From assembly GCF_000317025.1 (NCBI RefSeq), contig NC_019689.1:4294024-4358023 (forward strand): 64,000 nt of DNA, written 5' to 3'. Origin of the DNA: Pleurocapsa sp. PCC 7327 (GTDB lineage: Bacteria > Cyanobacteriota > Cyanobacteriia > Cyanobacteriales > Microcystaceae). The notes below the pieces were generated by a model, which was not told where the DNA came from, made no database searches, and saw nothing but the letters and a program-made list of their open reading frames with translations. This document shows, piece by piece, positions 1 through 7,843 of this stretch; position 1 is the stretch's first letter; each line of letters begins with the position of its first letter. The translations under genes and the position numbers were made by a program.

Positions 1-22
1 CACTCAAAGGTTGAGTGCAAAT

Positions 23-448
23 TTAATTAACACTATTGACTTGTGTTATAGCACTACTGACTTGTGTTTTCTGCATCATATCGAAATAGCTATTCCAGAG
101 CTGCCGTTGGGTTTCCACTATCGTTGGTGTTTTTTGCAGCAAGTCAAAATAGTTATTTACAAGCTGCTTTTGGGTTTCCATCACCGTTGGTACTTTCCGC
201 AGCAAGTCAACATAATTATTCCAGAACTGTCGTTGGATTTCTATTAGCATCTGAGCTGTTTTCTCTTGAGCTTCAAGGGAAGTTTTTACGACTTCTTCTT
301 GGAATTTCATTGTTTTATCGAAATTTTCCGAGAAATTGAGTGTATTGTTCCCAACAGTAGTAGGTATTGTTTCGAGCCAAATGTCGAAATACTTTTTCTG
401 CCAATTGGCGATTTCTTGTTGATAATCTTCAAATACTTTGGTATCCAT
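23..448 (-). CDS. Phasin-family protein with C-terminal tandem repeats
   Basis: 141 aa. The N-terminal part (MDTKVFEDYQ, then NFSENFDKTMKFQEEVVK) matches the paralogue at 1920-2192 and resembles cyanobacterial phasins, which coat polyhydroxybutyrate granules. The protein is amphipathic with no signal peptide, as expected for a granule coat. From about residue 80 it contains three copies of a 22-residue unit of the type ETQ(K/R)QLWNxYFDLLQKTPTI, a 66-bp period in DNA, where the paralogue has one. An ATG at 475 is also in frame; I prefer 448 because it aligns with the paralogue start. The phasin assignment rests on pattern recognition, and PHB synthesis genes are not in the window. Confidence 0.7.
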   Translation of the reverse strand: MDTKVFEDYQQEIANWQKKYFDIWLETIPTTVGNNTLNFSENFDKTMKFQEEVVKTSLEAQEKTAQMLIEIQRQFWNNYVDLLRKVPTVMETQKQLVNNYFDLLQKTPTIVETQRQLWNSYFDMMQKTQVSSAITQVNSVN

Positions 449-489
449 TGATTTTTTGACCGCTAGATACCCCATCCTTTTTTGTGGAT

Positions 490-524
490 GGAGAGGAAGC
501 GGGGCGGGATATTAACCACTTCCT
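490..524 (-). promoter_or_regulatory. Conserved 5' leader hairpin upstream of the phasin gene
   Basis: Plus-strand positions 490-507 (GGAGAGGAAGCGGGGCGG) are identical to 2232-2249 in front of the paralogue. AGGAAGCGG (494-502) can pair with CCACTTCCT (516-524) with one G-U type change. The element lies about 45-75 nt upstream of the start codon on the minus strand. Its function is unknown; a leader structure controlling both phasin genes is an inference. Confidence 0.45.
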
Positions 525-529
525 AATTT

Positions 530-1101
530 TTCCCTCTCATCCATTAATATTATAGGCTTTCGCCTTAAATTGAAGTCTTAAAAATAACATCTCGAAACTT
601 ACAATTCTTATCAAAACTTGACAAAGTCTAGTCAAATTCTCATTTAGGTAGGAAACGATGTTTAATTATTTGTTGAAAAATGTTAAATAGATAACAGTCC
701 CAATGAGTTGAATTGGTTACAATCTATCATTAGAGAGATGAAAAGATTAAAGATGTAACAGTCTTTACACAACTGAGTAAGGATTCACTTTTCTCGCTAG
801 TATTGTTCTGTAAAGCTTTTGATTCTTATTCAACAATAGCTTTACCAGAGTTTTACCAAGAATTAAATTAGTAAAGAAGTTTGTGATTCTCTAGATGAGT
901 ATTTGTGTAGATATTGCGCTAAAAATAATCATCAAAAAGAATTATCGCGTCTAGCGAGTTACTATGTACTACTTCTTGACTAGGATTCAAAAACCTTGAT
1001 AGTCGATCTAAACCTAAGTTCCAAAGAGAATCTGCCGAACAGACCTTATCTATCAATTTGTAGATAGATTTATAGACAGACGAGGTTGAAATAAATGCAC
1101 C
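530..1101. other. AT-rich intergenic region without a recognised gene
   Basis: This 570-bp stretch separates the divergent phasin and SGNH-hydrolase genes. I see no convincing ORF, RNA gene or repeat. It presumably holds the promoters of both flanking genes. A TTGACA at about 618 is a possible -35 element, but nothing clear accompanies it. Confidence 0.5.
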
Positions 1102-1803
1102 ATGCCAAATCTTTCTTCTCCCACGATGACATCAATGCTTCAACGCCATCGCTTTCCGCTAAGGATTATTGCCCTTGGGGATAGCCTGATCTATGGCTTT
1201 GGCGATCCTGTCGGCGGCGGTTGGGTAGAACGTCTGCGAAGGCAGTGGATGCATCTCGATGGTTCCGGTCACGCTCTCTATAATTTGGGCATTCGCGGGA
1301 ATGGTGTGGCTCAAGTGCATCAGCGACTCGAACAGGAGTTTCGCCAACGGGGCGAGCTGAAAAATCGAGTCCCAGATATGATTATTCTCTCGGTGGGAGT
1401 TAATGACTCGCCGAGAGTGGGTCGTCGAGACGGACGCACCTTAACCGATTTTGGAGTGTTTATGGCACAGCTAGCCGACCTGTTAGATCGAGCACAGCAG
1501 TTGTGCCCAGTCATGTTTGTGGGGATGACACCAGTCGATGAGAGCAAGATGCCCTTTCTTGACTGTTTGTATTACAATCGCGCCGAACAGTACCGCTATA
1601 AAGAAGCCACCAGAATTGCTTGCAAGCTGCGCCGAATCCCTTACTTAGACATTTTTGACCTGTGGATGGAACGCGGAGAAAGCTGGATAAAATCGCGCCT
1701 TTGCCCAGACGGACTTCATCCGAACGTTAAAGGCTACGAAGCTTTGCTAGAAGATATTCGGGCTTGGGAACCGTTTTCAAAGCTCTTTGTTCGCCATTCT
1801 TAG
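1102..1803 (+). CDS. SGNH/GDSL-family hydrolase
   Basis: 233 aa, of normal length for a single-domain GDSL esterase. The family blocks are visible in order: block I IIALGDSLIYGFG (nucleophile Ser near residue 27), block II NLGIRGNG (Gly), block III SVGVNDSPR (Asn), and block V PDGLHPNVKGY (Asp and His of the triad). These enzymes hydrolyse ester or thioester bonds; the substrate cannot be read from sequence. No clear signal peptide, so probably cytoplasmic. It sits between two phasin paralogues, and a link to polymer or lipid turnover is only a guess. An internal ATG at about residue 9 is an alternative start. Confidence 0.8.
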   Translation: MPNLSSPTMTSMLQRHRFPLRIIALGDSLIYGFGDPVGGGWVERLRRQWMHLDGSGHALYNLGIRGNGVAQVHQRLEQEFRQRGELKNRVPDMIILSVGVNDSPRVGRRDGRTLTDFGVFMAQLADLLDRAQQLCPVMFVGMTPVDESKMPFLDCLYYNRAEQYRYKEATRIACKLRRIPYLDIFDLWMERGESWIKSRLCPDGLHPNVKGYEALLEDIRAWEPFSKLFVRHS

Positions 1804-1818
1804 CTGATTTCTGTGGAA

Positions 1819-1848
1819 AACCCTCAACTGCGATCGCAGTTGAGGGTT
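1819..1848. terminator. Perfect 30-bp palindrome between convergent genes
   Basis: A perfect inverted repeat, with each arm starting AACCCTCAACTGC and centred on a GCGATCGC octamer. It lies just after the SGNH gene stop (1803) and before the end of the convergent phasin gene (1920). Position and symmetry suit a bidirectional terminator, although there is no strong T-tract. Confidence 0.5.
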
Positions 1849-1919
1849 CAGTTTAGAATTAATATTTAACTGCCCGCCGGCTGGGCGCCGGAATACTGAC
1901 CGCAACCTTCCTACCCAAT

Positions 1920-2192
1920 CTAACCAGAAGTCGTAGCAGGTGTTTTGCGCATTGTTTCAAAATAATCACTCCAGAATTGCTTTTGAGTTTCTATCAGCAT
2001 CTGAGTGGTTTTTTCTTGGACTTCGAGGTAAGAGCGTACTATTTCCTCCTGGAATTTCAACGTTTTCTCAAAATTCTCTCCGAAATTTAGAGCATTTTTT
2101 CCATTGGGTAGACTTTCAAGCCAGGTGTCGATAAACTTTTTCTGCCATTCGGAGAATTGCTTTTGATACTCTTCCCAGATTTTCGTATCCAT
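1920..2192 (-). CDS. Phasin-family protein (short paralogue)
   Basis: 90 aa, starting MDTKIWEEYQ at 2192, where AGAAGG lies a few bases upstream as a ribosome binding site. It shares the WQKKF(I)DTWLESLP and NFGENFEKTLKFQEEIV blocks with the phasin at 23-448, followed by one copy of the QKQFWSDYFETMRKTP unit that is triplicated there. Probably a PHB-granule surface protein, by resemblance to cyanobacterial PhaP. An in-frame start at 2222 exists, but the downstream ATG has the better ribosome site. It is convergent with the SGNH gene, and the leader carries the hairpin described at 2232-2266. Confidence 0.72.
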   Translation of the reverse strand: MDTKIWEEYQKQFSEWQKKFIDTWLESLPNGKNALNFGENFEKTLKFQEEIVRSYLEVQEKTTQMLIETQKQFWSDYFETMRKTPATTSG

Positions 2193-2231
2193 TAGCCTTC
2201 TACCGCTAAATTTCCCATCCACAATTGGGAC

Positions 2232-2266
2232 GGAGAGGAAGCGGGGCGGAATCTTTACCGCTTCCT
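2232..2266 (-). promoter_or_regulatory. Conserved 5' leader hairpin (copy 2)
   Basis: AGGAAGCGG (2236-2244) pairs perfectly with CCGCTTCCT (2258-2266), forming a 9-bp stem about 45-75 nt upstream of the phasin ATG. The flank is identical over 18 nt to the leader of the other phasin gene. Confidence 0.5.
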
Positions 2267-2591
2267 ACTTTTTGCTTTTACACCCTTATTATAGTCAATT
2301 TTTCTCCGCATACTTCATAAATTTAAGCAATTAAAAGATAATAAACTTTATTAAAAGTTGAAAACTTTTAAACGATTACATTGTCACGATCCCCTGATAT
2401 TTTTAACTAGCAAGATCGCTAAAAAACTTTGAAAAAACGCAATTTGTAGATTGACTGACCTTATTTTTGCTGTAATAATTCTATGGCTGCCTTAAATTTT
2501 GATTGTTTGTCAAAAAATTAAGCGCCTAGAAGCCTCCGTCGTCAACGACAGTATAGAATTGGTCTCTATTTTTTGAGCGGAACTGTAGGAA
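2267..2591. other. Intergenic region without a recognised gene
   Basis: AT-rich, between the phasin gene (minus) and the end of the CAAD-protein gene (minus). It should contain the phasin promoter. I see no ORF or repeat worth calling. Confidence 0.4.
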
Positions 2592-3002
2592 TTAGCGCTC
2601 CGATGGTTCGAGCTGGATAGGAGTTGACGATCGCTGATAAGAGCGAATTAGATAGCGAGAACCGAACCAAACCGTATAGCCTAGACCGACAAGTTCAAAT
2701 ATCGGTTCTAGTAAGGGAACGTCGTTAATAGCACCCATTACAGCCAGGGTTAGCTTGAGAGCGATCCCCGCTCCTACAAACCAACCTAGCAGGATTACAG
2801 GTTTCTTGTAAGCTTGCCATAAGTCATTCCAATATTGTTGCGACTGTTCTATATAATTGGTGATTTGCTGTCCCAACAGCAGCGACTTTTCTTGGTACGA
2901 TCGCGGCGCTAAAGTACCTGCGGATTCGGTACCGAGCTTGACTTGGGGAGCTTCGGTTTTAAGCAGTTGTTCTTGTGGCACAAATGGTTCAACCATATTC
3001 AT
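2592..3002 (-). CDS. CAAD/CURT1-like membrane protein
   Basis: 136 aa. The C-terminal half has two membrane helices (VILLGWFVGAGIALKLTLAV and the segment ending LVGLGYTVWFGSRYLI), preceded by an amphipathic stretch and followed by a short basic tail. This is the layout of the CAAD domain, found in cyanobacteria appended to aminoacyl-tRNA synthetases or as stand-alone thylakoid proteins related to plant CURT1. No synthetase domain is attached, so it is the stand-alone type, probably in the thylakoid. The longer reading frame starts with TTG at 3032; I chose ATG 3002 (MNMVEPF), and 2996 is also possible. Confidence 0.75.
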   Translation of the reverse strand: MNMVEPFVPQEQLLKTEAPQVKLGTESAGTLAPRSYQEKSLLLGQQITNYIEQSQQYWNDLWQAYKKPVILLGWFVGAGIALKLTLAVMGAINDVPLLEPIFELVGLGYTVWFGSRYLIRSYQRSSTPIQLEPSER

Positions 3003-3072
3003 TCCCAATCTTTCTAAAGGCGAGAATGCCAACCCATCGAGTGGGTTTAATGTAATTTATACTAGCGTTTTT

Positions 3073-3945
3073 TTACGGCGACGAATTTTTGAATCGTAAT
3101 GCCCAACCCAATCGCGTTGGCTGCTGATAAACTTTTTTGAGCGTGTTGATATCTCTAGGAGAAATTGAGGGCGGAGTGCGAACTTGAGAAAAATACATAA
3201 TATCGGTTTCCACCCGACTGTGCCCCCAGATTCCCAGAGCGTGACCGAGTTCGTGGCGCGCGGCTGAGAGGATCGAGCGATCGCTCAACCCTGGATTAAT
3301 GAGAATCGTCATGCGATGGGATAAAATAGGCGGATTTCCTTCGCGGATATAAAATTCGCAGCGAGTTTGCGCCGATCGCGCTCTAAATCTCGTTATCCGT
3401 CCCGTTTCGCGGTCTATTTGCACTCCTAAAGGTGGCTGCGATCGCTCGATCGCGATATCTGCCAGTTCCGGTTGCCTAACTTCTATCAAAGGTAGATAGG
3501 CATTCCATTCCCGGATCGCTGTTGCAACGGCATTTGCCCATTGTTGGAAACGGCGGTTGCTAGCTGAGGAGTCTTGGAAATTTTCAGGACGATCTAGATA
3601 AACTTTAATCGGAAACTCAGACCAAACTAAATAACCCGCAGCAGTAGACTTAACCTCGGAAAAATAGTCCCCTGCATTCGAGAGGACTTGCCACTGTGCC
3701 AATGTAGGCGGCAAGGGATGAACCTGTAAGGGAGGTAGAAAAGAATTGGGTTCTTTCGCTTTTACGCCCCGAAATTCCAAGAGGATAACGAGAATGCTAA
3801 TCGCGATCGCAACTCCTACCGCTAAGAGACAGGGGGAGTGGGGAGGGTGAGGGGAGTTGGGAGACAAGGAAGAGGAGAAGACTGGGGGACGGGGAGAGTG
3901 TGGAGAGTGTGGGAGGAAATGGAAGGGTGGGGAGACAATTAACAA
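3073..3945 (-). CDS. Predicted matrixin-type zinc metalloprotease
   Basis: The zinc site HELGHALGIWGHS (HExxHxxGxxxH), followed by DIMYFS with a Met-turn, identifies a metzincin of the M10 matrixin type. A hydrophobic segment (LLAVGVAIAISILVILL) near residue 45 is likely a signal anchor or signal peptide, which would place the enzyme outside the cytoplasmic membrane. The first ~40 codons (Pro/Ser/His-rich) are encoded by a purine-rich dispersed repeat and are probably not translated, so the real start is likely downstream, perhaps a GTG near the hydrophobic segment. Substrate unknown. Confidence 0.72.
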   Translation of the reverse strand: MLIVSPPFHFLPHSPHSPRPPVFSSSLSPNSPHPPHSPCLLAVGVAIAISILVILLEFRGVKAKEPNSFLPPLQVHPLPPTLAQWQVLSNAGDYFSEVKSTAAGYLVWSEFPIKVYLDRPENFQDSSASNRRFQQWANAVATAIREWNAYLPLIEVRQPELADIAIERSQPPLGVQIDRETGRITRFRARSAQTRCEFYIREGNPPILSHRMTILINPGLSDRSILSAARHELGHALGIWGHSRVETDIMYFSQVRTPPSISPRDINTLKKVYQQPTRLGWALRFKNSSP

Positions 3946-3946
3946 C

Positions 3947-4029
3947 TAACTACTGTAGGGGCGGGTTTTTGACAGTAACTGTTGGTAAATCTCTTGCGTT
4001 TTTAGATAAACCCGCCCCTACTAACTACT
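3947..4029. mobile_element. MITE-like hairpin with 8-bp flanking direct repeats
   Basis: GTAGGGGCGGGTTT (3955-3968) and its inverse complement AAACCCGCCCCTAC (4008-4021) bound a 67-bp segment with no ORF. The octamer TAACTACT abuts both ends (3947-3954 and 4022-4029), like a target-site duplication. The surrounding sequence is itself rich in TAACTA repeats, so the duplication could be fortuitous. Confidence 0.5.
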
Positions 4030-4098
4030 CCCCAATCCAAAATCCTTTCATCGAATGACTAATGACAAAGAACAAAGGACAAACGACCGATCCCCAAT

Positions 4099-4332
4099 CT
4101 ACCGATTCAACCAACCAGCACTCAGGACTATCGTTGTTCCCATAAATATAGCAGTCAGCGTCCAAGCGATCTGGTTCAAGGTTTTTTCTGCGCTTTTGGC
4201 GCTGGTGAATAATTGTGCTTGTCCGCCGATTCCGCCTAACCCGTCTCCTTTAGGACTGTGGAGTAAGACGATAACGACGAGCAACAAAGCAGATACTGCC
4301 CAAATAATTTCAACCAGTTGAACGATAGTCAT
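4099..4332 (-). CDS. secG: Preprotein translocase subunit SecG
   Basis: 77 aa with two hydrophobic helices (IIWAVSALLLVVIVLLHS and TLTAIFMGTTIVLSAGWL) joined by the conserved loop KGDGLGGIGGQAQLFTS, which is the SecG signature. SecG assists the SecYE channel in protein export across the cytoplasmic and thylakoid membranes. ATG 4332 is chosen because upstream in-frame codons overlap the gpmI tail and have no SecG character. It follows gpmI by 55 bp on the same strand, suggesting co-transcription. Confidence 0.93.
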   Translation of the reverse strand: MTIVQLVEIIWAVSALLLVVIVLLHSPKGDGLGGIGGQAQLFTSAKSAEKTLNQIAWTLTAIFMGTTIVLSAGWLNR

Positions 4333-4387
4333 GACATTCAATGAAAGGATGTTAGTTTTTAGATTTTGGCTAGAGCCTATATCTAGA

Positions 4388-5986
4388 TTATAGGGAAACC
4401 CGGATCGGTGTCCGACTGGGTTTGACTTCAAACTCTATCGGTTTAATCAGCGATCGCCCGGTCATTTCCTCTGGCTGAGGGATTTGTAAAATTTCGAGGA
4501 TCGTTGGGGCAATATCGCACAACCGTCCGTCATCGCGAAGTTCTACTTTGGTACCGTGTCCGGGAATTTTGCGTCCTTCTCCTTCTATAAGAATCAAGGG
4601 TACGGGATTGGTTGTATGAGCCGTCCAAGGATTTCCTGCTTCATCGCTCATATATTCTGCATTGCCGTGATCGGCGGTAATCAAAACGGTTCCGCCCATT
4701 TTACTAATGCTCGCGAGTAAGCGTCCCAAACAGCGATCGACGGTTTCAATAGCTTCGATCGCCGCTTCTAGGTTGCCCGTATGACCGACCATATCGGGAT
4801 TGGCGTAATTCATGACCGCGAGGGAGTAAATCCCTTTTTCAATGGCGGCACAAGCGACATCGGTAACCGCTTCTGCCGCCATGGCAGGAGCTTTATCGTA
4901 AGTCGGCACCATTGGACTTTGAACCAATTCTCGATCTTCCCCTTCAAACGGTTTTTCCAATCCACCATTGAAGAAGTAGGTTACGTGGGGATATTTTTCC
5001 GTTTCCGCCGTGCGAAACTGACGTAACCCATGTTTAGATACCACTTCCCCCAAAATGTTGCTCAGATTTTGCGGTTCAAAGGCAACGCTGACGGGTAAAG
5101 TAGGGTCGTATTGAGTAAAGGTAACAAAACTCAGCGGCTTAATCTGTTCTCTCTCAAAGCCGTTAAAACCAGGGCTTACGAAAGCGTAACATAACTGTCT
5201 GGCTCGATCTGGGCGGAAATTAAAGAAAATCACTCCATCTCCGGCTTCTACGGCACCAGGTGCGAGCCGAGTTGGTACGATAAACTCATCGGTAACGCCT
5301 TGGGCGTAGAAATCTTGCAAGACTTGAGTCGCCGAACGCCCGTCTCCTGTCCCATCTTGCACGAGCAGATCGTAGGCTTTTTTGGTGCGATCCCAGCGGC
5401 GATCGCGATCCATTGCATAATAGCGACCGCTAATCGTGGCGATGCGCCCTATCCCAATTCTATCGATGTGTGCCTGGATTTTACCAATTGCGATCGCGCC
5501 TTCAGTCGTATTCGTATCTCGACCATCGGTGATGGCGTGAACGCAGACATTGGCAATAGATTGTAGCTTGGCTAGATCCAGTAACCCTAATAAATGCGTT
5601 AAATGTGAGTGGACGCCGCCTTCGGAACACAAACCGATCAGATGGAGTTTGCCGCCACAGGCGCGAACCTCCTCGCAAACTTTTACTAAGGCAGGGTTGC
5701 GAAAAAAAGAACCGTTTTCTACCGCATCAGAAATACGAACCAACTCCTGCGGCACTACTCGTCCAGCACCCAGGTTGAGGTGTCCTACCTCAGAGTTACC
5801 CATTTGACCGTCTGGAAGTCCTACGTCTTTGCCGGAAGTGCGAATTAAGGTTCTAGGGTAGGCTGCCCATAGGCTATCCATAATGGGGGTTTTTGCCATT
5901 GCGATCGCGTTGGCTTTTGTTTCTTCCCGATAACCCCAGCCATCTAAAATAACTAGCACCACCGGAGATATAGGTGCTTGTGCCAT
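4388..5986 (-). CDS. gpmI: 2,3-bisphosphoglycerate-independent phosphoglycerate mutase
   Basis: 532 aa, full length for iPGM. It interconverts 3- and 2-phosphoglycerate in cytoplasmic glycolysis. Visible motifs: metal ligand Asp in VILDGWGYRE, the phospho-serine in GQMGNSEVGHLNLGAGR, substrate loops HAITDGRDT and MDRDRRWDRTKKAYD, FNFRPDRARQ, and the C-terminal metal site MNYANPDMVGHTG / ITADHGNAEY. The start at 5986 gives the normal N-terminus. secG follows immediately. Confidence 0.97.
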   Translation of the reverse strand: MAQAPISPVVLVILDGWGYREETKANAIAMAKTPIMDSLWAAYPRTLIRTSGKDVGLPDGQMGNSEVGHLNLGAGRVVPQELVRISDAVENGSFFRNPALVKVCEEVRACGGKLHLIGLCSEGGVHSHLTHLLGLLDLAKLQSIANVCVHAITDGRDTNTTEGAIAIGKIQAHIDRIGIGRIATISGRYYAMDRDRRWDRTKKAYDLLVQDGTGDGRSATQVLQDFYAQGVTDEFIVPTRLAPGAVEAGDGVIFFNFRPDRARQLCYAFVSPGFNGFEREQIKPLSFVTFTQYDPTLPVSVAFEPQNLSNILGEVVSKHGLRQFRTAETEKYPHVTYFFNGGLEKPFEGEDRELVQSPMVPTYDKAPAMAAEAVTDVACAAIEKGIYSLAVMNYANPDMVGHTGNLEAAIEAIETVDRCLGRLLASISKMGGTVLITADHGNAEYMSDEAGNPWTAHTTNPVPLILIEGEGRKIPGHGTKVELRDDGRLCDIAPTILEILQIPQPEEMTGRSLIKPIEFEVKPSRTPIRVSL

Positions 5987-6147
5987 GATGATTGTCCTAT
6001 CAATAATATTTCTACATGCACATTGATAATATCATTGACTTCTCTGTCATGCCTAATTTTTTGCTTTTTCTGCATAAAGCTCTCAGCGATTTTCCGCTCC
6101 TCTGTCCGATTTATCTGTCGGAAAAATGCTTAATATTATCATAGTCA

Positions 6148-6170
6148 ATCCCCTCAAAAGATGAGGGGAT
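6148..6170 (-). terminator. Terminator-like hairpin
   Basis: ATCCCCTCA and TGAGGGGAT form a perfect 9-bp stem with a 5-nt loop, 30 bp beyond the stop of the gene at 6201-6719. No run of T follows on the minus strand, so intrinsic termination is only plausible. Confidence 0.4.
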
Positions 6171-6200
6171 AAGATGAGTTGCTATGCAATTTCTGCATGA

Positions 6201-6719
6201 TTAGCTGAGATGGCAAGAACTGCGGTAGCACCAGCGCAGTAAAGTTGTTCCTGCTACCAACTTGAGAACCTCTAGCAACCAGTAACCTTCATGCAGGGAA
6301 ATCATGGCGGCAGGCATAGTGGTCGTTGTTTCAAATAGCTTTAGATTTAATCCCAAGCCACTCATTTGGGGAGTTAGAAAATAGATGTAAATTAGGGGAA
6401 TAATGACAAGGAGTCCTGACAAAATAATCGACAAGCGTTCTTGCAAGAGGTCTGCATAGGAAATGAGATGGGAGAAACGAAGCCCTAAAAAACCTGTTAG
6501 CACTAAAGCGGCACACAGTAATTCGATGCGGTTAAACATTCCAAAGATCGTATAGCCAGCGCTAGCAAATCCGGCTTGATTCATCATTCCAGAAGCCCAT
6601 AAGCTGGGAAGAATTAGCAGATCGAGAATCAAGCTACCACTGAGCCAGAAACCCAAAGCAAACAAAATAACAGTTGACCAGCTTATGGACTTAAAGCCAC
6701 GGTCGGATATAGCATTCAT
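6201..6719 (-). CDS. DUF4149-like four-helix membrane protein
   Basis: 172 aa with four hydrophobic segments (about residues 15-40, 55-80, 93-115, 145-165). The pattern of a helix hairpin with LPSLWASG and ASAGYTIFGMFNRIE between the first two helices resembles the DUF4149 family, which has no assigned biochemical function. Stand-alone gene, 215 bp upstream of gpmI on the same strand. Family assignment is from memory of pattern only. Confidence 0.5.
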   Translation of the reverse strand: MNAISDRGFKSISWSTVILFALGFWLSGSLILDLLILPSLWASGMMNQAGFASAGYTIFGMFNRIELLCAALVLTGFLGLRFSHLISYADLLQERLSIILSGLLVIIPLIYIYFLTPQMSGLGLNLKLFETTTTMPAAMISLHEGYWLLEVLKLVAGTTLLRWCYRSSCHLS

Positions 6720-6784
6720 AATCGTATAATTCCTCGGCTTTTAGTCTTATCTCCATTCTATGAGGCGATAGATATTCTCAAGTT

Positions 6785-7822
6785 TTAAGAAGTTTGACAA
6801 AAAGTTTTAAGTAATGTGATGCAATTAGCGATCGCGCCTAAATGAGCAATTTCGTAACCGTGGGTATTTTGCGTCGGAAACCCCAAACAAGCAGCACGAG
6901 CAACGTGACCGAATTTCATGGCGATCGAAGCATCGCTGCCAAATCCGCTAATTGCCGCTAATTGTAAGGGAATTTCCTCTTTTTGGGCAACTTTTCGCAA
7001 TTCATCGTTCAACTTTTCATCGTAAATGCCATAGCTATCCTGAGATAGCAACACGGGCGCTTCTCCGTCTGCGATCGGATATTCGGAAGATAAAGGACAA
7101 ATTTCTAGGGCAATCAGCGCATCCAAAGGCTGATTTTGAGTAAAAAAGAGCGCCCCAATCGCACCCACCTCTTCTTTTGCCGAGGCAACTAAATAGATAT
7201 CTACTACAGGATCTTGCAAATATTCCGCCAGTGCCAGCAAAATTGCCACAGAAGCCTTGTTATCCAGAGTATAGCTAGCAATATGGTCTTTTAAGCGAAT
7301 AGGACGCTTGCGATGTTTTCCTACAACGACTCGACTTCCGGGACGCACGCCTACTTCGGCTAATTCTGTCAAACTCCGTTTAGTTTCTACCCAAGCATCT
7401 TCCCAGCGCAGCGGGGCATTGTCCTGTTGTGCCTTTTGGGGAGACTCGTGCGAGATGTGGCGAGAACCAAAAGAGAGAATACCGCTAATCGTTGCCTTGT
7501 CGCCCAAGATATCGACTACGCCTTCGCCATACACCCAAGGAAAAGAACCGCCGAGTTTGCGAACTTGCAAGCAGCCATTTTCGTCAATGGATTTAACGAT
7601 CGCGCCGATCTCATCTTTATGACCCGTAATCGCAATGGATCTTTGAGAATCTTGACCGGGAATTTTGGCAATAATATTTCCTGCCCGATCCTGCCAAGTT
7701 TCTAATCCGAACGATCTAAAGCGATCGAGTAGAAGGCGATCGATTTCCTCCTCTACGCCGCTAGGAGAATGATGTAGAACTAATTCTTCAATAGTTTTAA
7801 ATAATGTATCGTAAGCTAGCAT
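6785..7822 (-). CDS. M42-family metallo-aminopeptidase
   Basis: 345 aa. The co-catalytic metal motifs of M42 (TET-type) peptidases are present: GHKDEIGAIV (His and Asp ligands), LDNKASVAILL (bridging Asp), SAKEEVGAIGA (general base and ligand Glu pair), ALEICP, and a C-terminal NTHGYEIAHL histidine. The N-terminal HHSPSGVEEEI is also typical. Such enzymes trim amino acids from peptides in the cytoplasm as large oligomers. The gene ends 21 bp from the dihydroorotase-like gene in the same direction and may be co-transcribed with it. Confidence 0.88.
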   Translation of the reverse strand: MLAYDTLFKTIEELVLHHSPSGVEEEIDRLLLDRFRSFGLETWQDRAGNIIAKIPGQDSQRSIAITGHKDEIGAIVKSIDENGCLQVRKLGGSFPWVYGEGVVDILGDKATISGILSFGSRHISHESPQKAQQDNAPLRWEDAWVETKRSLTELAEVGVRPGSRVVVGKHRKRPIRLKDHIASYTLDNKASVAILLALAEYLQDPVVDIYLVASAKEEVGAIGALFFTQNQPLDALIALEICPLSSEYPIADGEAPVLLSQDSYGIYDEKLNDELRKVAQKEEIPLQLAAISGFGSDASIAMKFGHVARAACLGFPTQNTHGYEIAHLGAIANCITLLKTFCQTS

Positions 7823-7843
7823 TTTTACAGATAAAATCGATCG

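Noticed and set aside
2857-3099. 80-aa plus-strand frame over the CAAD gene
   Set aside because: Antisense shadow of a recognised membrane protein gene.
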